A DNA stretch of 9,603 nucleotides from Syntrophomonadaceae bacterium (GTDB taxonomy: Bacteria; Bacillota; Dethiobacteria; DTU022): the NCBI GenBank assembly GCA_003553305.1, contig PWEB01000154.1, positions 1 through 9,603 on the forward strand, written 5' to 3'. The notes under the pieces were generated by a model. That model searched no databases, was not told where the DNA came from, and saw only the letters and a list, made by a program, of their open reading frames with translations. Both the position numbers and the translations under genes were made by a program. The stretch's first letter is position 1, and the number at the start of each line of letters is the position of its first letter. Shown here piece after piece: positions 1 through 5,837 of the stretch.

Positions 1-34
1 TATTACTTACTCATCATCATCGGCACATTATAGT

Positions 35-1375
35 TTACTTTATGCAGCCTATGATCAAGGGCGGCACTTCGAATGGTTCATTCTGAAACTCGTAGGCAGA
101 GAGGATCATATTTTGCACATCATTGATCCTCTCATGATCTTCAATCCCTGTGTTTCTAGCAGGCTCTTTCTCCGGGCTGGTATGGATATGAGCAAGGATA
201 TCGCCCGGTTTGACCATTGTGCCAATCTTCTTTTCCACGGTCACTCCCACAACCGGATCAATGCGCAAATCTTTCTTTTCTCGGCCGGCGCCCAGTTTCA
301 TAGCTGCCTGGCCTATAACCTCCGCTTTTAAGCTGCTAACAAATCCTTCAGCCTTGGATTTTACCGGAACTTGCTTTTCTGCGCGGGGCATAAGAGACAA
401 GTCTTCAACAACCAGCGGATCACCGCTTTGATTCTGAATCAGTTCCCTGAACTTTAGTAAAGCCGACCCGTTATCAAGTAATTTCTTTAATATGGCTTTT
501 CCTTCTTCATGCTCAGATGCTTTGCCAGCCAGGCTAAGCATCCAGCCGCCTAATGTGAGGCAAAGTTCTTCCAAGTCGGGGGGACCTTCACCACGCAGGG
601 TAAGAACCGCTTCCTCAACTTCTAAGGCATTACCGACTGCCCTGCCCAGCGGTTGATCCATGTTAGTAATAACAGCTGCCGTTTGCCGGCCGCCCTTTTT
701 ACCCGTCTCGACCATGATCCGGGCTAATTCAAATGCACTGGAATGATCTTTTATAAAAGCACCGTCACCGACCTTGACATCGAGAACAATCACATCGGCG
801 CCGGCAGCAAGTTTTTTACTCATTATACTACTTGCAATCAGCGGCATGCTGTCTACCGTTGCCGTTACGTCACGCAAAGCATAAAGCATTTTATCAGCAG
901 GAACCATTTCTATAGTCTGACCGGTTACTGCTGCACCGATTTTTTTTACTGCTGTTTTAAATTCATTTAGGGTCAGTTCTGCACAAAAACCGGGTATAGA
1001 TTCCAGCTTGTCGAGAGTCCCCCCGGTATGACCCAGTCCGCGACCGGATAACTTAGCCACCGGGACTCCGGCAGCGGCAACGAGGGGGACTACAATAAGG
1101 GTGGTCGTATCACCTACCCCGCCGGTACTGTGTTTATCAGTCTTAATACCTGGAATATCCATTAAGGAAATAGTATCACCGGAATTAACCATTGCCCGGG
1201 TCAGGTGTGCTGTTTCTTCTTCGTTCATGCCCCGAAAATAGATAGCCATAGCCAGGGCGGACATTTGGTAATCGGGAATTGTTCCCTTCACATATCCTGC
1301 AATCAGATGCTCGATGTCAGAGCAGGTCAGGGGATACCCATTACGTTTCTTTAAAATCAATTCTGAGACAGTCAT
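35..1375 (-). CDS. pdp: Pyrimidine-nucleoside phosphorylase
   Basis: The product cleaves uridine, thymidine and deoxyuridine with phosphate to give the free base and (deoxy)ribose-1-phosphate, a cytosolic salvage step. Counting from the ATG at 1375, the phosphate-binding motif KHSTGGVGD lies near residues 81-89. The thymidine/pyrimidine phosphorylase signature SGRGLGHTGGTLDKLE is near 110-125, followed by the lysine-bearing SSIMSKKLAAGAD segment. The C-terminal third is the alpha/beta domain of the family. The frame stays open upstream to a TTG at 1420 (461 aa), but the family normally begins at M-x-x-x-x-[LI]-I-x-K-K-R. That matches MTVSELILKKRNG at the ATG (446 aa; family about 435), with a GAAAGGG Shine-Dalgarno about 11 bases upstream. 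The stop is TAA at 35-37. It follows comEA on the same strand. The symbol is the Bacillus one; the function is well supported, the exact start less so. Confidence 0.94.
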   Translation of the reverse strand: MTVSELILKKRNGYPLTCSDIEHLIAGYVKGTIPDYQMSALAMAIYFRGMNEEETAHLTRAMVNSGDTISLMDIPGIKTDKHSTGGVGDTTTLIVVPLVAAAGVPVAKLSGRGLGHTGGTLDKLESIPGFCAELTLNEFKTAVKKIGAAVTGQTIEMVPADKMLYALRDVTATVDSMPLIASSIMSKKLAAGADVIVLDVKVGDGAFIKDHSSAFELARIMVETGKKGGRQTAAVITNMDQPLGRAVGNALEVEEAVLTLRGEGPPDLEELCLTLGGWMLSLAGKASEHEEGKAILKKLLDNGSALLKFRELIQNQSGDPLVVEDLSLMPRAEKQVPVKSKAEGFVSSLKAEVIGQAAMKLGAGREKKDLRIDPVVGVTVEKKIGTMVKPGDILAHIHTSPEKEPARNTGIEDHERINDVQNMILSAYEFQNEPFEVPPLIIGCIK

Positions 1376-1493
1376 GACAGTACCAGCCCTTTCTAAAACA
1401 TTTATTGTTTGATCAGCCAATTGTCAAAGCATCCAGAACCTTCAACTTTTGGACTGATGAATAATAAGTATTTATAGTGGAACTGGATCCTTT

Positions 1494-2075
1494 TTAATAA
1501 ATTGTAATCAGATCAGCAAAGTTGTTAAAAGTAGCTTCTCCGATACCACTAACATCCATAATTTCATCTATGGTAGTGAACAAACCCTGACTTTCGCGAT
1601 GATCAACAATTTGGCCGGCCCGGACATCACCAATCCCGGGCAAAGCTGTTAGTTCGGAAGCAGTAGCCTTATTGATATTGATCAGAGTTATTCCTCCGCT
1701 TACAGAGGTTTTTTGTTCTTCTCCAACCTGCGGAACATGAACCTGTTCGCCGTCATAGATGGGCCTGGCCTGGTTTAAAAAATCACGGTCCGCTTCATCT
1801 ATAAAACCGCCGGCCAGTTCTAAAAGTTCATAAATCCTAGATCCTTCAGGCATTTCATACACACCGGGATTTTCTACAGCCCCAACCAGGTGCACGGAAA
1901 TCATCTCCGGTTCTGCCTCGACAGGAGGTCCCTGAACTTTATCAGAGTCGTTCAGGGTTATCTCCGGGCTGAGAATCAACGAGTCCACCACCCGCCATAC
2001 TCCTCCCACAACTAACAGTAATACCAGCACTCCCAGAATTATTTTTTCCCGTAACTCTATTTTCCCCTCCACCAA
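1494..2075 (-). CDS. comEA: ComEA, DNA-binding competence protein
   Basis: In Gram-positive bacteria ComEA is a membrane-anchored receptor that binds incoming double-stranded DNA and passes it to the ComEC channel. This 193-residue protein shows the full layout: a short cytoplasmic N-terminus, one hydrophobic segment at about residues 12-30, an SLBB domain at about 59-115 (beginning ISVHLVGAV and including NPGVYEM), a linker, and a helix-hairpin-helix DNA-binding domain at about 131-191. The latter starts LININKATASELTALPGIG and has hairpins LPGIGD and VSGIGE. The longest start is TTG at 2075, five bases after GAGGAG; GTG at 2072, eight bases after it, is about as good. No comEB or comEC follows directly; the next gene is the nucleoside phosphorylase. 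The ComEA call is firm; natural competence itself cannot be concluded from this gene alone. Confidence 0.93.
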   Translation of the reverse strand: MVEGKIELREKIILGVLVLLLVVGGVWRVVDSLILSPEITLNDSDKVQGPPVEAEPEMISVHLVGAVENPGVYEMPEGSRIYELLELAGGFIDEADRDFLNQARPIYDGEQVHVPQVGEEQKTSVSGGITLININKATASELTALPGIGDVRAGQIVDHRESQGLFTTIDEIMDVSGIGEATFNNFADLITIY

Positions 2076-2158
2076 AACATCTCCTCATCAATCAACTCGA
2101 TATTACTTCGCCTTAATAATCGTATTCCCTTGTTTTTGCCCATAATTAAACCCGGCAC
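2057..2158 (-). CDS. Possible small ORF overlapping comEA start (33 aa)
   Basis: A GTG-initiated frame of 33 codons (or 28 codons from the ATG at 2143) ends at TAG 2057-2059, overlapping the start of comEA by 19 bases in another frame. The peptide is basic then acidic, with the segment RLLRRSNIELIDEE. The Shine-Dalgarno is poor: there is an AGG about nine bases before the GTG and none before the ATG. The GTG start lies inside the 3' arm of the predicted terminator hairpin at 2148-2182, which argues against translation from that codon. It resembles no family I know. It could be a translational coupling leader for comEA, or simply chance. Confidence 0.2.
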   Translation of the reverse strand: MPGLIMGKNKGIRLLRRSNIELIDEEMFWWRGK

Positions 2159-2182
2159 TCAGCTTACCTGATTACCGGGCTT
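2148..2182 (-). terminator. Hairpin terminator after asp23 gene
   Basis: In the minus-strand RNA, AAGCCCGG (2182-2175) pairs with CCGGGUUU (2155-2148), and within it UCAG pairs with CUGA around a GUAAG loop, separated from the outer stem by a three-by-three internal loop. The outer stem includes one G-U pair. The 3' side runs into UUUAAUUAU, a short and imperfect U-rich tail. It lies about 30 bases after the asp23 stop and before comEA, so it would isolate or attenuate transcription between them. Efficiency is uncertain because the U-tract is weak. Confidence 0.5.
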
Positions 2183-2214
2183 ATAACTATCATTCAATCT
2201 GTTCAGCAAGAAGA

Positions 2215-2694
2215 CTATTTGTTTTCTTTTTTTTCAGTTCCTTTTTCTTCTTCTTCCCCTTCTTCTTGTGGAACATTAATTCCCTGGACATTAATGTTAA
2301 TCGCTTCCACAGTTAGACCGGTTGTTTTCTCAACATGTTCGCGAATTTGCTTTTTCAGTTTGTCTGTTGAGTCAACTATCGATTTACCGTACTCCACAAT
2401 TACATTCAACTCTATGGAAACTCTATCTTCATCAACATCTACTCTAATCCCCTTGGTCATATCACGACGGCCCAGTCTTTCGGCTATACCACCGACAACA
2501 CCGCCACTCATTCCAGCTATACCCGGGACATCACTGGAAACTATACTTGTTATCACTGCAATGACATCTGAAGAGATCCTGATACTATCTCCTTCTTTTG
2601 CCGGATCCGGTTTTAATACAGCTTCATCAGCTCCACCTGTTTTTCCTGCTTTTCCTTCTTTTCCTTCTTTAGCTTTTTTTTCTTCTTCACTCAT
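2215..2694 (-). CDS. Asp23/Gls24 family (DUF322, YloU/YqhY-like) envelope stress protein
   Basis: The central part, about residues 38-150, is an Asp23/Gls24 domain: IRISSDVIAVITSIVSSDVPGI, then the glycine-rich GMSGGVVGGIAERLG, then alternating hydrophobic strands (IELNVIVEYG) and VKTTGL-type helix-strand ending VEAININVQGINV. Family members are abundant in Bacillota, some tethered to the membrane by AmaP; the molecular role is still poorly defined and linked to envelope or alkaline stress and lipid homeostasis. No signal peptide or membrane segment is visible, so it is probably cytosolic or peripherally bound. The first about 35 residues are rich in K, E, G and A, and the last about 20 are almost all E and K, giving polypurine DNA at both ends. 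AAAGGAGG lies seven bases before the ATG. It has its own promoter at 2850-2878 and a terminator after it, so it is probably a one-gene unit. Length of 159 aa fits the family. Confidence 0.93.
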   Translation of the reverse strand: MSEEEKKAKEGKEGKAGKTGGADEAVLKPDPAKEGDSIRISSDVIAVITSIVSSDVPGIAGMSGGVVGGIAERLGRRDMTKGIRVDVDEDRVSIELNVIVEYGKSIVDSTDKLKKQIREHVEKTTGLTVEAININVQGINVPQEEGEEEEKGTEKKENK

Positions 2695-2808
2695 TTTATT
2701 TCCTCCTTTAAAAAATATGATCCTGGTTTAAAAATATCAACCCTTTTATTGACCTACCGCTATAACACTTTAGCAATTTTTACCTGAGGGCATTTTCGAA
2801 GTAAACAT

Positions 2809-2842
2809 ATAAGGATTTTTTACCTTTTCTTACTATCCTTAT
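2809..2842 (-). other. Hairpin at predicted 5' end of asp23-family mRNA
   Basis: A perfect 8-base inverted repeat, ATAAGGAT (2842-2835) and ATCCTTAT (2816-2809), has an 18-base purine-rich loop on the minus strand. Its outer base falls at the predicted transcription start of promoter 2850-2878, so the RNA would begin with this stem. Such 5' hairpins can protect mRNA from decay; as DNA, the palindrome could also be a repressor site. The role is inferred only. The rest of the leader (about 2700-2808) shows nothing I recognise besides the ribosome binding site. Confidence 0.4.
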
Positions 2843-2849
2843 GTATCTA

Positions 2850-2878
2850 ATTGTACAGTCTGACCGGGAACTTGTCAA
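2850..2878 (-). promoter_or_regulatory. Sigma-A-type promoter of asp23-family gene
   Basis: TTGACA (2878-2873), a 17-base spacer, and TACAAT (2855-2850) read on the minus strand. The predicted start near 2843 gives a leader of about 150 bases before the ATG at 2694. It lies in the 238-base gap after leuS, making the asp23-family gene independently expressed. Confidence 0.8.
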
Positions 2879-2932
2879 GCAAACTGCCCGAATTTAAAAC
2901 AAATTCACATTTCTTTAAAGTTTGTTGAACTA

Positions 2933-5410
2933 TTATCGAACAACGATATTAACCAGACGTCCGGGTACAGCAATAGCCTTAATTATCTCTTTCCCGGCAA
3001 GCAGTTCACTAATCCTATGATTATTGTGCGCTTCTTCGATCAACTGCTCTTCCGAACAATCTGTCGGCACAGTAATCCTGCCCCGCACTTTTCCATTGAT
3101 CTGAACCACTACTTCAACCTGGTCAACCTGGAGCATTCCTGGTTCATAGTGCGGCCAGTGCTGATAATGAACGCTCTCAGTAAAACCGAGCAGGCTCCAT
3201 GATTCTTCGGCAAGATGCGGTGCAAAGGGGGCCAGCAAAATGACCATTTTCTCAAGGGCATCCCTCAAAACATCCCGGTTGTATTCATAGCTATCCATGG
3301 ACTGCCTGTAAACATAGACTGCGTTAACCAATTCCATAATCGCACTTATCGCCGTGTTGAAATTAAAACGCTCTTCAATATCATGAGTTACTTTTTTAAT
3401 CGCCGCATGAACATTGCGCTGTAAAATGGTTTCATTTTCACTATGCTGAGCTGATTCCTTTGCTTTGACTAATTCCTCTTTGGATTCATCTATTAAGCGC
3501 CAGACCCGGCGAAGGAAACGGTGACACCCCTCTACACCTTGGTCATTCCAATCAAGGTCTTTTTCCGGTGGAGAAGCAAACAGTATGAACAGGCGACCAG
3601 TATCAGCCCCATAAGTGGCCACAATCTCATCTGGCGTGATTACGTTGCCCTTCGACTTGGACATTTTTGCCCCGTCTTTATAAACCATTCCCTGAGCCAA
3701 CAAGCGGCTGAAAGGTTCATCACATTTTATTAATCCTGCGTCATAGAGCACCTTGGTAAAAAAACGGGCATAGAGCAAGTGCAGCACGGCATGTTCGATA
3801 CCACCAATATATTGATCAACGGGCATCCAATAATCAACCTCTTCTTTATCAAAGGGCGCGGTAGTGCTGTTTGGACTGGCATAGCGCAGGAAATACCATG
3901 AAGAACAAATAAAAGTATCCATTGTATCTGTTTCACGCCGGGCCGGGCCACCACAAAGGTGACAGGCGGTCTGGATAAATGCTTCGTTATTAGCCAGGCT
4001 GGGCACCTTGTTGCCGGAGAGTTCAACTTCCAGGGGCAACTCTACCGGCAGTTCCTCTTCGGGAACCGGTAGAGTGCCGCAATTATCACAATATTTTACC
4101 GGAATGGGTGCGCCCCAGTAACGCTGGCGCGAAATCAACCAGTCCCGCAGGCGGTAAGTAACCCTGAAATCACCCTGGCCCTGTTCTTCCAGGTAAGCGG
4201 TTACTTTTTTAATGCCTTCGACGTCACTCAGGCCACTAAAAGAACCCGAATTAACCATATAACCTTCACCGGCATATGCTTCCTGCATATGCTGCGCATC
4301 GAGTGCTTCACCCTCTGGTTGAATCACTACCCGGATTGGCAGGCTGTATTTATGAGCGAACTCAAAATCCCGTTGGTCGTGAGCAGGCACACCCATGACC
4401 GCTCCTGTTCCGTAAGCCATCAGGACATAGTTACCGACCAGGATTGGCACTTCTTCCCCGTTAACCGGATTGACGGCATGACAACCGGTAAAAAGGCCGG
4501 TCTTTGGTGTTTCTTCAGCTGTCCGATCAATATCGCTTTCCTGTCTGACCTGGGAAACATATTCCATAACCTCTTTTTCCCGCTCAGTTCCTTCAACTAA
4601 AGGCTTAACCAGAGGATGTTCAGGAGCCAGAACCATGTAAGTAACTCCAAATAGGGTATCCGGTCGGGTAGTAAAGGTGCGGATTTCCTGTTCGGGAAAT
4701 TCTTTGATCTTAAAAGCAATTTCAGCACCTTCACTACGTCCAATCCAATTTTGCTGCATTATCTTAACCCGCTCGGGCCATTCCTTAAGCTGCCCGAGAT
4801 CATTTAATAACCGTTCAGCATAATCGGTGATTTTTAAAAACCACTGTTCTAATTCCCTGGTTTCAACAACCGATGAACAGCGCCAACACAAACCTTTTTC
4901 AACCTGTTCATTAGCCAAAACCGTGTTACAGTCATTACACCAGTTTACATCAGATTTCTTCTTGTAAGCTAAACCCCTCTTATACATGAGCAAAAACAGC
5001 CACTGAGACCAGCGGTAGTAATCTTTTGATGAAGTATTTACTTCTCTGTGCCAATCATAACTAACTCCAAGCCGGTTTTGCTGATTTTTCATATGTTCAA
5101 TGTTCTGCGCAGTCCACTCAGCCGGGTTGACATTATTTTCAATGGCAGCATTTTCAGCCGGCAAGCCAAAGGCATCCCATCCCATCGGGTGCATAACATT
5201 ATAATCTCGCATCCGTAAAAAACGAGCCAGAACATCGCCTATTGTATAAACTCTCATGTGACCCATATGCAATTTCCCAGATGGATAAGGAAACATCTCT
5301 AAAACATAGTATTTCGTTTTCGAGTGGTCTACCTCAGACCGGAAAGAATCTTGATCTTTCCATAGATTCTGCCACTTTTCCTCAATTTGAATTGCGTTGT
5401 AGTTTTTCAC
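2933..5410 (-). CDS. leuS: Leucyl-tRNA synthetase
   Basis: LeuRS charges tRNA-Leu with leucine in the cytosol, with hydrolytic editing of wrong amino acids. This is a class I synthetase of 825 residues, within the usual bacterial range. The HIGH-type motif HMGH is at residues 48-51 and KMSKS at 582-586. Two cysteine clusters look like zinc-binding knuckles (CNDC...CWRC in the first third; CDNC...CHLC near the middle). The CP1 editing domain carries the threonine-rich TFTTRPDTLFGVTY motif. The C-terminal part is the anticodon-binding helical bundle plus the small terminal domain (VVVQINGKVRG). The start is GTG at 5410, nine bases after GGAGG. Expression is set by the T-box leader immediately upstream, with leucine specifier CUC. 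The frame is intact, with no missing catalytic residue seen. Confidence 0.99.
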   Translation of the reverse strand: MKNYNAIQIEEKWQNLWKDQDSFRSEVDHSKTKYYVLEMFPYPSGKLHMGHMRVYTIGDVLARFLRMRDYNVMHPMGWDAFGLPAENAAIENNVNPAEWTAQNIEHMKNQQNRLGVSYDWHREVNTSSKDYYRWSQWLFLLMYKRGLAYKKKSDVNWCNDCNTVLANEQVEKGLCWRCSSVVETRELEQWFLKITDYAERLLNDLGQLKEWPERVKIMQQNWIGRSEGAEIAFKIKEFPEQEIRTFTTRPDTLFGVTYMVLAPEHPLVKPLVEGTEREKEVMEYVSQVRQESDIDRTAEETPKTGLFTGCHAVNPVNGEEVPILVGNYVLMAYGTGAVMGVPAHDQRDFEFAHKYSLPIRVVIQPEGEALDAQHMQEAYAGEGYMVNSGSFSGLSDVEGIKKVTAYLEEQGQGDFRVTYRLRDWLISRQRYWGAPIPVKYCDNCGTLPVPEEELPVELPLEVELSGNKVPSLANNEAFIQTACHLCGGPARRETDTMDTFICSSWYFLRYASPNSTTAPFDKEEVDYWMPVDQYIGGIEHAVLHLLYARFFTKVLYDAGLIKCDEPFSRLLAQGMVYKDGAKMSKSKGNVITPDEIVATYGADTGRLFILFASPPEKDLDWNDQGVEGCHRFLRRVWRLIDESKEELVKAKESAQHSENETILQRNVHAAIKKVTHDIEERFNFNTAISAIMELVNAVYVYRQSMDSYEYNRDVLRDALEKMVILLAPFAPHLAEESWSLLGFTESVHYQHWPHYEPGMLQVDQVEVVVQINGKVRGRITVPTDCSEEQLIEEAHNNHRISELLAGKEIIKAIAVPGRLVNIVVR

Positions 5411-5442
5411 TGAGATCGTCCTCCGTTTTACAGCAGAATATA

Positions 5443-5473
5443 AATAGTTCGCCCTGTTAAGGGGCGAACTATT
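5443..5473 (-). terminator. T-box attenuator terminator upstream of leuS
   Basis: A perfect 12-base-pair stem, AATAGTTCGCCC (5473-5462) with GGGCGAACTATT (5454-5443), has a 7-base loop and a U-rich, imperfect tail (UAUAUUCU). Its 5' arm contains the UCGCCCC needed for the antiterminator, so the two structures exclude each other. It also serves as the first terminator downstream of the embedded tRNA-Ala gene. Confidence 0.9.
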
Positions 5474-5504
5474 ATCGCGGTACCACCCTTATTGGTAAAA
5501 CTTG

Positions 5505-5579
5505 TGGTGGAGCTGGCGGGAGTCGAACCCGCGACCTCTTCCATGCCAAGGAAGCGCGCTCCCACTGCGCCACAGCCCC
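5505..5579 (-). tRNA. tRNA-Ala (anticodon GGC), inside the leuS T-box leader
   Basis: All parts of a standard cloverleaf are present. The acceptor is GGGGCTG (5579-5573) against CAGCTCC, including the G3:U70 wobble that AlaRS requires. The D-arm is GCGC-AGTGGGA-GCGC. The anticodon arm is CTTCC-TTGGCAT-GGAAG, with anticodon GGC at 5547-5545 reading GCC and GCU. The variable loop is AGGTC and the T-arm is GCGGG-TTCGACT-CCCGC. Discriminator A73 and an encoded CCA end the 75-base gene. No stem mismatches were found. I see no promoter of its own between Stem I and the tRNA, nor a dedicated terminator other than the T-box attenuator. It should be released from the leader by RNase P and 3' processing. 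An intact gene, not a pseudogene, by sequence. Confidence 0.97.
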
Positions 5580-5774
5580 CCGTTTTTTATACCATCTTAA
5601 AAACCGTTATCGCCGGCTTTACGACAGCGCTTACTATTTTTCACCGCTGCTTCTCCGGGACGAGTTCAGCAGTTCCGCTTGCCGGATTTCACTTCACACC
5701 AGCTCTCTGCGAAAGCATTCCTGCTTACTGATTCCCTTCATTAAATAGCTATTATCATCTCGATTACAACTTAC

Positions 5775-5803
5775 ATTATATGCACGGCTGAAAAGCTTGT
5801 CAA
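5775..5803 (-). promoter_or_regulatory. Consensus sigma-A promoter for T-box leader, tRNA-Ala and leuS
   Basis: The minus strand reads TTGACA (5803-5798), exactly 17 bases, and TATAAT (5780-5775), a perfect match to consensus in both hexamers. The predicted start is near 5768, about 35 bases before the body of Stem I. Such strength suits a stable-RNA promoter, consistent with its driving a tRNA as well as leuS. Confidence 0.9.
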
Positions 5804-5805
5804 TA

Positions 5806-5827
5806 GCAGCCCAAAGAGTTTGGGTGC
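5806..5827 (-). terminator. Hairpin after the ThiF-like gene, weak terminator candidate
   Basis: In the minus-strand RNA, GCACCCAAA (5827-5819) pairs with UUUGGG-UGC (5815-5806), with a CUC loop and one bulged C. It starts 10 bases after the TAA of the upstream gene. No U-tract follows; instead the -35 element of the next promoter begins almost at once. It could reduce read-through into the T-box leader, but as an intrinsic terminator it is weak. Confidence 0.3.
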
Positions 5828-5837
5828 ATAACAGTTA

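Larger units (their letters stand above)
5443..5768 (-). promoter_or_regulatory. T-box riboswitch (leucine specifier) of leuS, with nested tRNA gene
   Basis: T-box leaders bind a cognate tRNA by codon-anticodon pairing and, if its CCA end is uncharged, form an antiterminator. Stem I is readable. The loop-E motif is AGTA (5729-5726) opposite GAA (5667-5665). Helix AGCAG (5725-5721) pairs with CTGCT (5672-5668). A second helix is TTTCGC (5714-5709) with GCGGAA (5678-5673). The conserved AGAGAG is at 5708-5703, and the distal helix GCTGG (5703-5699) pairs with CCGGC (5685-5681). The specifier is CTC at 5664-5662, a Leu codon, followed by the usual CCCGGAG. The T-box AGGGTGGTACCGCG is at 5489-5476. 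The antiterminator folds as AAGGG, bulge UGGUACC, GCGA, loop, UCGC, CCCUU. The bulge base U matches discriminator A. Unusually, a full tRNA-Ala gene occupies 5505-5579 between Stem I and the T-box. Without it, the specifier-to-T-box distance would be about 100 bases, normal for the class. Confidence 0.95.

Noticed and set aside
1..34. Possible start of a further gene after the phosphorylase
   Set aside because: Only 34 bases remain, without a clear ribosome site followed by an open frame, so nothing can be supported.
1399..1427. Possible promoter before the phosphorylase gene: TTGACA with a 17-base spacer
   Set aside because: The -35 hexamer is perfect, but the -10 position reads TAAATG, only three matches to consensus.
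2219..2731. A 170-codon plus-strand ORF opposite the asp23-family gene
   Set aside because: It is a serine- and phenylalanine-rich mirror of the K/E-rich minus-strand gene, which has a clear domain, promoter and ribosome site.
2898..2926. Possible terminator after leuS (AACAAA/TTTGTT stem)
   Set aside because: Only six A/T-rich pairs with a long loop and a broken U-tract; too weak to call.
3730..4026. A 98-codon minus-strand ORF within leuS in another frame
   Set aside because: It lies wholly inside the conserved LeuRS coding frame and has no ribosome site or domain.
5505..5579. tRNA gene as an attachment site for a mobile element
   Set aside because: No integrase, no direct repeat of the tRNA 3' end, and no foreign-looking genes in the window.
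5492..5731. A plus-strand ORF whose peptide includes LAGVEPATSS
   Set aside because: It is the antisense reading of the tRNA-Ala gene and T-box leader. Such tRNA-antisense peptides are a well-known false protein family; no Shine-Dalgarno or real domain supports it.
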